In this document: positions 8,672-14,876 of the stretch, piece after piece
Layout of the letters: each line of letters opens with the position of its first letter
How positions within the stretch are numbered: position 1 is the first letter of the stretch
Origin: Chitinophaga filiformis
GTDB taxonomy: Bacteria; Bacteroidota; Bacteroidia; Chitinophagales; Chitinophagaceae
Direction: 5' to 3'
NCBI RefSeq assembly: GCF_021646545.1
Contig: NZ_JAKIRP010000002.1
Coordinates: 496,001-560,000, forward strand
Length of the DNA: 64,000 bases
Notes under the pieces: model-generated
What the model saw: only the letters and a program-made list of their open reading frames with translations
Told to the model about the DNA's origin: nothing
The model's database searches: none
Position numbers and translations under genes: made by a program

Positions 8672-8709
8672 ATAATATCATAGGCTATAGATGAAATCTA
8701 TAGCCTATG
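8672..8709. promoter_or_regulatory. OxyR-like operator, 31-bp perfect palindrome
   Basis: Positions 8687-8701 (ATAGATGAAATCTAT) match ATAGntnnnanCTAT exactly. The core sits in a perfect palindrome with 14-bp arms (8679-8692 and 8696-8709) around a GAA centre. The block 8672-8692 is shared with 5331-5351 (20 of 21 bases). The position upstream of the ankyrin 2-oxyR pair suggests OxyR autoregulation. Confidence 0.72.
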
Positions 8710-8748
8710 GCAGATTTGATAGAAATAATTTAAATAGTCAAATTATTA

Positions 8749-8756
8749 TATATTTG
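8749..8756 (+). promoter_or_regulatory. -7 box upstream of the tRNA pair
   Basis: TATATTTG is a perfect TAnnTTTG box ending 10 nt before the tRNA-Gly 5' end, the right distance for a stable-RNA promoter. No exact TTG -33 box is visible. Confidence 0.5.
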
Positions 8757-8766
8757 CGCCCGTGAT

Positions 8767-8839
8767 GGCGGGGTAGTTTAACATGGAAGAACGCTTTCTT
8801 GCCAGGAAAGAGATCTAAGTTCGAGGCCTAGCGTCGCCA
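8767..8839 (+). tRNA. tRNA-Gly (anticodon GCC), divergent
   Basis: Folds as a cloverleaf: acceptor GGCGGGG with CGTCGCC (one G-G mismatch and one G-T), then TA, D stem GTTT/GAAC with a TGG loop, anticodon stem CTTTC/GAAAG with loop TTGCCAG (anticodon GCC), and T arm CTAAG/CCTAG around TTCGAGG with one A-C mismatch. In the usual 7-bp acceptor register the discriminator is A, not the U expected for bacterial Gly; extending the stem by one T-A pair would give U followed by an encoded CCA. The two stem mismatches suggest a divergent, phage-like or decaying gene instead of the main housekeeping tRNA-Gly. Confidence 0.6.
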
Positions 8840-8849
8840 TCCACTTTAT

Positions 8850-8921
8850 GGAGGATAATTTAACTGGAAAAATATCAGATTGCAAATCTGAAAACGTGTC
8901 GGTTCGAGCCCCGCTCCTCCT
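8850..8921 (+). tRNA. tRNA-Cys (anticodon GCA), divergent
   Basis: Six or seven acceptor positions GGAGGA(T) face (C)TCCTCC, with T as discriminator as expected for tRNA-Cys. The D stem is ATTT/AAAT with a CTGG loop. The anticodon stem TCAGA/TCTGA is perfect, with loop TTGCAAA (anticodon GCA). The T arm GTCGG/CCCGC around TTCGAGC has a C-C mismatch. No CCA is encoded. It lies 10 nt after the tRNA-Gly and is probably co-transcribed. Its D arm resembles that of the Gly tRNA, and both have a flawed T stem. Confidence 0.6.
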
Positions 8922-8925
8922 CAGC

Positions 8926-10035
8926 TTATCTATAAACGCTTTTTATAGCTTTACTGTCAGGATGGATGTGATAAGCAGGCTTCTCAGGGAAGCCATCCAT
9001 AATGATTGTATTTACGCCCCTTTTTTCCACTTCTTTTTTCAGCATTACTTTATTTTCTTCCGGCAAATTGGTTTTGGTAAGATCCAGGTTTTCTATCTGC
9101 GCCTGTTCGATAAAGTATTCAGTCAGCAGTTGTGCGGATGCGGAAGACAGCTGGTTAGCTTTTGCTCCCAATGCCCGTGTGGATGCTGCATAACCAAGGT
9201 CAAGGCTTCGGAGGCTTTTGTTAGTTTTCAGGGCCGTAAACAGCAATTGCATGCCTTTATCGGCAATGCCGCAACTTGCCAGGCTGAGGTCCTGCAGGGT
9301 GGCGTTAGTACTTAATGCAGGCGCCAGTGCCGCTATGCCTTCATCTCCGATATTGTTTACACTCAGGTATAGTGACTTCATGTGGGTGTTGCGGAGCAGC
9401 ATATCATTTACATATTTCATAGTGGCGGCAGTCAGGTAGTTCCCGCTGAGATAGAACCTTTCAATGGTGTTGTTCTCTGCAAGGTATTGCAGCAGGGTAT
9501 GTAATTCTTCACCTACACAGGTATTGACAAGATCAAGCGTGCGGATATGTTGATTCTTTGACAACAGTTTTATAAGCGATGCTGCGCTTTCCCCGCCGAT
9601 AGGGTTTCTTTTGAACCAGATGCTTTTTACACTTTGATTCTCTTCCAATGCTTCGCAGATAGCCTTGCAACCTGCATGCTCAATATAATTACATCCGAGG
9701 TAAACGGTTTCAATTGAGTTGTTTGTCTTTAGTAAATCTGCTACTGCTATGGCGCCAGGATTGCCGAAGGCGTTTGTTCCTAACAGAATATGTTTTATAA
9801 CTGTATTGTGCTTTAATGCTGCTGCGACCAGTTCAATGCCTTCCACACCTAGTTTTTGTTTACACATATCCAGACGTCCGTCTGACGTAACTGTACCGAC
9901 AGGGAATGCCTTATCTGTGGCGGGCAGGGGGGCATTGTTTAACAGGAAGTCAATAAGCGGTTGAAGCGCCTGTCTGGAAAAGGGAAAGGTAGCGACAACG
10001 TTATCAACCGGACAAATTACCTGTGCTGCTTGCAT
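8926..10035 (-). CDS. Leucine-rich-repeat protein, ribonuclease-inhibitor type
   Basis: A 369-residue protein without a signal peptide. From about residue 60 it carries some eight ~28-residue RI-type leucine-rich repeats, such as SIETVYLGCNYIEHAG, TIERFYLSGNYLTA, HMKSLYLSVNNIGDEG and TLQDLSLASCGIADKG. These form a horseshoe scaffold for protein-protein contacts; no enzymatic domain is visible. It lies 39 bp downstream of the zinc-ribbon-like SDR gene on the same strand, so the two are probably one operon, and its 3' end nearly touches the tRNA-Cys. RI-type repeats are more typical of eukaryotes but recur in environmental Bacteroidota. The partner and function are unknown. Confidence 0.8.
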   Translation of the reverse strand: MQAAQVICPVDNVVATFPFSRQALQPLIDFLLNNAPLPATDKAFPVGTVTSDGRLDMCKQKLGVEGIELVAAALKHNTVIKHILLGTNAFGNPGAIAVADLLKTNNSIETVYLGCNYIEHAGCKAICEALEENQSVKSIWFKRNPIGGESAASLIKLLSKNQHIRTLDLVNTCVGEELHTLLQYLAENNTIERFYLSGNYLTAATMKYVNDMLLRNTHMKSLYLSVNNIGDEGIAALAPALSTNATLQDLSLASCGIADKGMQLLFTALKTNKSLRSLDLGYAASTRALGAKANQLSSASAQLLTEYFIEQAQIENLDLTKTNLPEENKVMLKKEVEKRGVNTIIMDGFPEKPAYHIHPDSKAIKSVYR

Positions 10036-10074
10036 ATGAAATGGGTTTATTGTTATTATACTTAATAATGTTGT

Positions 10075-11532
10075 TTACCACGCGTGTGGGAGATAGTCTT
10101 TGAGAAAATGACCGAACAAAGGTAGTTCAGGCAAATTAATGCCTCTTACTACGGGATCGTAAATCCTTGCCATGCCATCAGTTTCATCCAGGGGAGGTAC
10201 GAAGCCTTCTTCCTCATATAAGCGTTCTTTTTTAGGATAAGGGTTTTCCTGTGTGATCCATCCGGTGTCTACGCTGTTCATGAATATATGGTCCTGTGCA
10301 TATTCCTGTGCAGACGTTCTGGTCATCATGTTCAGGGCCGCTTTGGCCATATTTGTATGCGGATGGAAAGGTGTTTTTGATATGCGATTGAATTGTCCTT
10401 CCATGGCAGAAACGTTGATGATGAACCTTCTTTCAAAGGGAGAGCGTATCATCATGTCTTTCAGCTGACTATTCAGCATGAAAGGCGCAGTGACGTTCAC
10501 CAGCTGCGTTTCAAGCATCTCGCCGGGAGGCACTTCCTGGAGCCGCATTGTCCAGCTATTGCTTGTTCTCAGGTCCACTTGCTGCCTGTCTTTATCATAA
10601 CGGTTTGCCGGAAAAGCAGTAGCCGTTTCGTATGGCAGCAACTGTTGTTCATGGCTGCTGGTCAGGAACTGGAAGGGAGTTGAAAAAGCAATGCATTGTC
10701 TTACCGCTTCCGGCAGATTATCTGAATCGCTTTCTTCCAATTCAAACAGGTGCCGATAAAACGCTACCGGCCGTTTGATGGTTTGGGCGGCGTTATTAAT
10801 AAGGATATCCAGGTGTGTTTCCTGTGTTTGCAGGTATTGTATGAAACTGTTTAACTGTGCCAGGTTGCGCAGGTCTAATGCTACTATTTTCAGCCGATGA
10901 TTCCATTCAGCAAAATCGGCTTCCTGACTGAAGCGCATAGCGCAGTCCTTCGCAAAGCGGGTAGTGACCCATACTTTAGCGCCATCGCGCAACATGCGCA
11001 GGGCGGTGAGATAGCCTATCTTTATTCTTCCGCCGGTGATCAGCGCTACTCTGCCTTCCAGGTTGGCCTGCTGATGTCTGCGGGTGTAGTTGACATCAGC
11101 ACAGGAAGGGCAAAGCATGTGATAAAAGAAATGTACCTGTTTATAGGGTGTTTTGCAGATATAACATCGCTGGTAGCCTGCAAGTTCCAGCGGTTCCTTT
11201 GCGTCCGGTACGTCTTCTGTATCAGGCAGCTCATATTTGCGATGCATGGCAGTCTGTGCCAGCACTACTTTTTTATCGTATTGTTTCAGTAAACTTTGCT
11301 TTTGAGACAACTTCTGTACTTTCTTCAATGACAGTAGCTGTGTTGATACGGCCGGCTTGTTGAGCAGTTCATCAGCAACCTGTTGTTTATTGTCTTTCTT
11401 GGCCCGCTTATAGAGTTTGGTTACCAGCCCTTTCAGGCTTAGGGTGTCCAGTGATTTATCAGGATCCCGGGATAGCACCTGCAATACCTTGATACACGTT
11501 TCCCACTCTTCTTTTGTGAAATCATTCTTCAT
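10075..11532 (-). CDS. SDR-fold oxidoreductase with N-terminal Cys4 zinc-ribbon-like motif
   Basis: A 485-residue cytosolic protein. Residues 1-115 are a charged helical region. Cys123, Cys126, Cys141 and Cys144 (CYIC ... CPSC) form a likely zinc-binding knuckle. From ~158 a Rossmann fold follows, with the dinucleotide motif ITGGRIKIG at 165-173 and the NNAA motif at 246-249. The catalytic Ser is at 375 (INVSAMEG) and Lys at 397, but the residue four before this Lys, normally Tyr, is Thr393. A classical SDR reaction is therefore doubtful, though the cofactor site looks intact. It is followed closely by the LRR gene. A 13-bp inverted repeat flanks a promoter-like box upstream (11543-11583). 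Confidence 0.82.
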   Translation of the reverse strand: MKNDFTKEEWETCIKVLQVLSRDPDKSLDTLSLKGLVTKLYKRAKKDNKQQVADELLNKPAVSTQLLSLKKVQKLSQKQSLLKQYDKKVVLAQTAMHRKYELPDTEDVPDAKEPLELAGYQRCYICKTPYKQVHFFYHMLCPSCADVNYTRRHQQANLEGRVALITGGRIKIGYLTALRMLRDGAKVWVTTRFAKDCAMRFSQEADFAEWNHRLKIVALDLRNLAQLNSFIQYLQTQETHLDILINNAAQTIKRPVAFYRHLFELEESDSDNLPEAVRQCIAFSTPFQFLTSSHEQQLLPYETATAFPANRYDKDRQQVDLRTSNSWTMRLQEVPPGEMLETQLVNVTAPFMLNSQLKDMMIRSPFERRFIINVSAMEGQFNRISKTPFHPHTNMAKAALNMMTRTSAQEYAQDHIFMNSVDTGWITQENPYPKKERLYEEEGFVPPLDETDGMARIYDPVVRGINLPELPLFGHFLKDYLPHAW

Positions 11533-11542
11533 AGGAAGGGAT

Positions 11543-11583
11543 CTTTAGATAGATAAAAATATGAAATATATATCTATCTAAAG
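11543..11583. promoter_or_regulatory. Inverted-repeat operator around the SDR-LRR promoter
   Basis: Perfect 13-bp arms (CTTTAGATAGATA at 11543-11555 and its complement at 11571-11583) are separated by 15 nt. The spacer contains, on the minus strand, TATATTTC (11563-11570), one base from the -7 consensus, 30 bp upstream of the ATG. A dimeric repressor bound here would cover the promoter. This is inference from layout. Confidence 0.5.
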
Positions 11584-11617
11584 AACTTGCCCAAAAAGCT
11601 GCTCTCCAACAAATGGT

Positions 11618-11653
11618 CTTTTATCCCGGATCGTACATGATCCGGAATAAAAG
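11618..11653 (-). terminator. Terminator of the DoxX-like gene
   Basis: An inverted repeat with arms CTTTTAT..CGGATC and GATCCG..ATAAAAG around a GTACAT loop. It is GC-rich in the middle with built-in A/T runs on both sides, and lies just after the DoxX-like stop codon on the minus strand. Confidence 0.7.
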
Positions 11654-11672
11654 AACCCTGAAAGCCAATATA

Positions 11673-12059
11673 TTAATTGGCCGGCCCTGACAGCTTCAGG
11701 CCATTTATTTTGTAATAATACAGGTACGAAACCACCAGGCTGACAAAGAAAAAGGTATGTCCTATTTCAAGCAGCACACTGTCTCCACTGGATAGGTGAG
11801 CAATAGTTGCCGAGATAAGCGTGATCGCAAAGCCGAAATAGGCAAACTCCTTAATTCTGTGTGGTACCATAGGAAGCACTAAGGCCAGTACTCCGAGGAG
11901 CTTCGCCACTGTTAGTTCTATTCTGAACCAGCCGGGAAGTCCCAGGTGTGCAAACGCGCCTTTCATTTCCTCATTGAAGGAAAAGTTGATAGCGCTCCAC
12001 AGCATGACAGCAGCTACGATACCTGTTGCTATCCAGTAGATGATTTTATCTTTTTTCAT
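11673..12059 (-). CDS. DoxX-like four-helix membrane protein
   Basis: A 128-residue inner-membrane protein starting MKKDKIIYWIATGIVAAVML. Four hydrophobic helices are visible, with the DoxX-like features FNEEMKGAFAHLGLPGWFR between helices 1 and 2 and AKLLGVLALVLPMVPHRIKEFAYFGF after it. The ATG at 12059 is preferred; a longer frame back to 12137 would add a low-complexity Cys/Ser stretch overlapping the upstream gene. DoxX-like proteins are linked to quinone or thiol redox processes, but the exact role here is unknown. It lies 19 bp downstream of a 4-TM protein and is probably in its operon, under the divergent MarR regulator. Confidence 0.82.
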   Translation of the reverse strand: MKKDKIIYWIATGIVAAVMLWSAINFSFNEEMKGAFAHLGLPGWFRIELTVAKLLGVLALVLPMVPHRIKEFAYFGFAITLISATIAHLSSGDSVLLEIGHTFFFVSLVVSYLYYYKINGLKLSGPAN

Positions 12060-12078
12060 TGTCTTTGTTTTGAATGGA

Positions 12079-12540
12079 TCAGTTAAACTTGAAAACACTG
12101 AGCAGGATGATGACGAAGAACATGAGCAGCTGTGCATAATGGAACAGACGAAGCTTATGCTTTATCTGTAAGGTTTCTCCGGCCTCGCTGGTAACCTCCG
12201 TCATTCTTTTTCTGAGGCTGATCACCAGACGTCTGCCAATGATGATGTTGTTGAGAATAATAAGCACCACAATGGCAAACTTGATCCTGAACCATAATTG
12301 CTCGCCAAATACGCCATGGGTCATAGCCATCATACCGACGCCACTGAGAATGATGGCAGCCATTCCCAGTCCCATCAGCAAAGGGAATTTTATCATGCTC
12401 TGCAACATGGGTCTTGCCGCAATGGCATCCAGTGCATATTGTTTCCAGAATTGGCGGAAGGAGACAAAGTCGGCGGTAGTAGTCCCTGCAAACAGCACCA
12501 GCCCCACCAGGTGAAGTAACAGAAAGCTTTGAAAGATCAT
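12079..12540 (-). CDS. Four-helix integral membrane protein (CopD/DUF2269-like topology)
   Basis: A 153-residue protein with four predicted transmembrane helices (MIFQSFLLLHLVGLVLFAG, MIKFPLLMGLGMAAIILSG, LWFRIKFAIVVLIILNN, LLMFFVIILLSVF) and a basic loop (GRRLVISLRKR). Helix 1 contains a His in LLHLVGLVLF and another His (FHYAQ) lies near helix 4, recalling small heme- or copper-linked membrane families, but I cannot place it firmly. It is the first gene of a two-gene operon with the DoxX-like protein and diverges from the MarR-type regulator. Confidence 0.72.
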   Translation of the reverse strand: MIFQSFLLLHLVGLVLFAGTTTADFVSFRQFWKQYALDAIAARPMLQSMIKFPLLMGLGMAAIILSGVGMMAMTHGVFGEQLWFRIKFAIVVLIILNNIIIGRRLVISLRKRMTEVTSEAGETLQIKHKLRLFHYAQLLMFFVIILLSVFKFN

Positions 12541-12589
12541 TGGATAGTGATTTAGCGGATATAATATTTCGATTTCGTGATTTGTCTTA

Positions 12590-12597
12590 CAAATATA
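12590..12597 (-). promoter_or_regulatory. -7 box of the 4-TM/DoxX operon
   Basis: On the minus strand TATATTTG matches TAnnTTTG perfectly, about 50 bp upstream of the ATG at 12540. Its upstream side runs into the direct repeats at 12603-12633. Confidence 0.6.
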
Positions 12598-12602
12598 TAT
12601 CG

Positions 12603-12633
12603 TTTCCGTAGTAAATATACCATTTCCGAAGTA
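12603..12633. promoter_or_regulatory. Direct-repeat operator between divergent promoters
   Basis: TTTCCGTAGTA (12603-12613) and TTTCCGAAGTA (12623-12633) are spaced 20 bp start to start, about two helical turns. They lie between two perfect, oppositely oriented -7 boxes (12590-12597 and 12641-12648). The layout suggests one regulator controlling both directions, most simply the adjacent MarR-type protein. Confidence 0.55.
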
Positions 12634-12640
12634 TTTATTT

Positions 12641-12648
12641 TATGTTTG
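12641..12648 (+). promoter_or_regulatory. -7 box of the MarR-type regulator gene
   Basis: TATGTTTG matches TAnnTTTG exactly and lies 21 nt before the ATG at 12670. It falls inside the longest possible frame (from 12577), so the shorter start is the real one. Confidence 0.6.
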
Positions 12649-12669
12649 CTTCGAAAACAGAGTAATTTA

Positions 12670-13311
12670 ATGAATAAAGCAGTTGCGCTCGTCAATGAAT
12701 GGGGGGCTTTCGATGATAAATATCCGGAGGGCAGCGTTGCCGATTTTTGCCGGTATTACCTTGCTAATCAAAAAGAAAAAGAAGATAAAACGCCCCTGCC
12801 TAGGGGTAAATTTCTGCCTGTCAGTACTGACGGGGTATTAATGCGTCTGATAGGCAGGATCTTCAAGCTACATGCTATTTATACGGCTGCTGCCATGGAG
12901 GGGACCGGTATCAATACAGTAGACGAATATTCCCTGCTCAATACCGTGCAGCAGCTGGATGAACCGAGAAAGACCGAGGCGATCTATGCGGCATTACAAG
13001 AACTATCCACCGGCACAGATATGCTGGCCAGGTTACAGAAACTGGGTTATCTGACGGAGTATGCTGATAAAGAGGATAAAAGATCAAAACGGTTGAAAGT
13101 AACCCCGAAGGGTGAGAAGGTATTGGTGACCTGTAGAAAAAGAATGAGCCAACTGGCTGAGATCATGTTCCATGACCTGAATGAAGATGACAAGATGTTA
13201 TGCTTCCAACTGCTGAAAGGCGTCGAAACAAAATTTGCCGGTATCTGGCAGTCGCATAAAGGCAAGGAGTTTGACGATATTTATGAGGAGATCGTCACGT
13301 CTGCGAAATGA
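12670..13311 (+). CDS. MarR-family-like winged-helix transcriptional regulator
   Basis: A 213-residue cytosolic DNA-binding protein. The winged-helix region runs from ~75 to 165. EEYSLLNTV-type helices are followed by the recognition helix (GTDMLARLQKLGYLTEYADKEDKRSKRLKVTPKGEKVL), with the characteristic D-K-R-S wing. The ~65 residues before the fold are longer than in standard MarR proteins. It starts at the ATG at 12670, after the promoter box, and is divergent from the 4-TM/DoxX operon with direct repeats between them. It probably represses that operon and itself; the ligand is unknown. Confidence 0.82.
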   Translation: MNKAVALVNEWGAFDDKYPEGSVADFCRYYLANQKEKEDKTPLPRGKFLPVSTDGVLMRLIGRIFKLHAIYTAAAMEGTGINTVDEYSLLNTVQQLDEPRKTEAIYAALQELSTGTDMLARLQKLGYLTEYADKEDKRSKRLKVTPKGEKVLVTCRKRMSQLAEIMFHDLNEDDKMLCFQLLKGVETKFAGIWQSHKGKEFDDIYEEIVTSAK

Positions 13312-13359
13312 ACTTAGATCACATATTGTGACATGCTCAATGTAATGCCGTGTTAAATA

Positions 13360-13410
13360 ATTAACCAGGGTGCAACAGGAAGAGATACTCTGTTTTGCAG
13401 CCTGGTTAAT
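13360..13410. terminator. Bidirectional terminator between the regulator and nuoN
   Basis: Sixteen-base arms (13360-13375 and 13395-13410, starting ATTAACCAGG) pair with one mismatch, and a smaller CAG/CTG stem lies inside. A/T-rich runs follow on both strands. It separates two convergent genes and ends the nuo operon. Confidence 0.75.
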
Positions 13411-13436
13411 ATTTTAGTATGATAGTCTATTTGATG

Positions 13437-14876
13437 CTAATGTAGCATCAGAAAATCCCGTATGCCCTCCAGTGTCAGATTGGGAAATATTCCTAACCAG
13501 CATATCAGTCCGGCCATGATCACTAATGTGATGTAGGTGGATACATGGAAGAAAGGATGGACCGGCTTTGGTATCGCTTCTGCCGATACAGTTGTAGAGA
13601 ACAGCGCATTAATGACCCGCAGATAGTAATACAGACCGATTACACTGGTCAGCACCAGCACGATCAACGGTAGCCAGACAGATTGATGTACACCGGCTGA
13701 CAGTACAAAGAACTTCGCCAGAAAACCCGCAGTTAGCGGGATGCCTGCCAGAGATAACAGGGAGATGGCCAATACAGTTGCGATGATAGGTCTCTTCCAG
13801 ATCAGCCCATCATATGTATGCAGCTCTTCTGCTTCATGGTGCCTGGATGACAAGAGAATGATCACGCCAAAGGCTGATAATAAGGTAATGGAATAAGCAG
13901 TCAGATAGAAGATGGCGGCTTCGGTGCCAGCATTGTTCCCTGGCAGAAATGCTACAAGCAGGTAGCCGAAATGGGCAATAGACGAATAGGCCAGCAGGCG
14001 CTTCAGGTTACGCTGTTGTAAGGCCAGTATATTACCCGTCACCATAGACGCAATGGCAATGACAGAAAAAATAGTAACCACCAGCGGATACTCCTGCAGG
14101 TGAATACTCTGTGCAAAGCGGAGCAACACTGCAAATGTGCCTATCTTCGAAATAGTAGCGATGAAGGCAGTGACAGGAGAGGGCGAACCCTGATAAACGT
14201 CTGCCGCCCACAGATGGAATGGCACCAGCGCCAGTTTAAAGCCCACAGCAACGATGATGGTGCCAAGTCCCATCAGGAATAGGGGAGATGACCCTACCGT
14301 TGCCAGCTGCTCCGCAATACCGGAAAATTTCATACTGCCGGTTTCCATGTAAATAAGCGCCATCCCGAATAAGAGAAATGCGGAAGAAAGCGCTGCCAGT
14401 ACAAGGTATTTCATGCCGGCTTCCACCGCATTGTTCCTGTTGCGCAGGTAGGCAATCAGTGCATATAAGCTTACGCTCAGTAATTCCAGTCCTATGAACA
14501 GGGAAATGAAATGCTGGCTGATGGTCAGGATGGCTGCGCCCAGCGTAGCAAGGAACAGGAGTATGTAATACTCTTTGGGGTTCTCTTCCCGTTCCTCAAA
14601 ATAGATATAGGAAAACAACCCGATCACCAGCACGCAAAATATGATCAGGCCTGTAAATACCGCTGCCTGCCCATCTACAATAAAGAGGGGGGGTATTTCC
14701 TGGGGAAGTGTATCTCTGACATACCAGGTGGCAAAGACAACCAGGCACATCATCAGGAAACCTACCACCTGGATAACAGTATGGCTTAAGCGGAAAGCGA
14801 TCAGCAATATGACAACGACGGAGGCCATTGCCAGTACAATGAAAGGAAGCAGGGCTGATAGTTGTAGCTCATTCAT
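13437..14876 (-). CDS. nuoN: NADH-quinone oxidoreductase subunit N
   Basis: A 479-residue antiporter-like membrane subunit of complex I, one of three proton-pumping modules. About 14 transmembrane helices are visible. Conserved features include the Glu in the FIGLELLSVSLYALIAYLRN helix and the Lys in ALVPFHLWAADVYQGSPSPVTAFIATISKIG. The ATG at 14876 (MNELQLSALLPF) overlaps the nuoM stop by 8 bp. A longer frame to 14951 would intrude into nuoM and begin with non-homologous residues. It is the last gene of the operon. Confidence 0.95.
   Translation of the reverse strand: MNELQLSALLPFIVLAMASVVVILLIAFRLSHTVIQVVGFLMMCLVVFATWYVRDTLPQEIPPLFIVDGQAAVFTGLIIFCVLVIGLFSYIYFEEREENPKEYYILLFLATLGAAILTISQHFISLFIGLELLSVSLYALIAYLRNRNNAVEAGMKYLVLAALSSAFLLFGMALIYMETGSMKFSGIAEQLATVGSSPLFLMGLGTIIVAVGFKLALVPFHLWAADVYQGSPSPVTAFIATISKIGTFAVLLRFAQSIHLQEYPLVVTIFSVIAIASMVTGNILALQQRNLKRLLAYSSIAHFGYLLVAFLPGNNAGTEAAIFYLTAYSITLLSAFGVIILLSSRHHEAEELHTYDGLIWKRPIIATVLAISLLSLAGIPLTAGFLAKFFVLSAGVHQSVWLPLIVLVLTSVIGLYYYLRVINALFSTTVSAEAIPKPVHPFFHVSTYITLVIMAGLICWLGIFPNLTLEGIRDFLMLH

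Noticed and set aside
11673..12137. Longer DoxX-like frame starting at 12137
   Set aside because: The extra 26 residues are Cys/Ser low-complexity and overlap the upstream gene; ATG 12059 gives the family-typical start.
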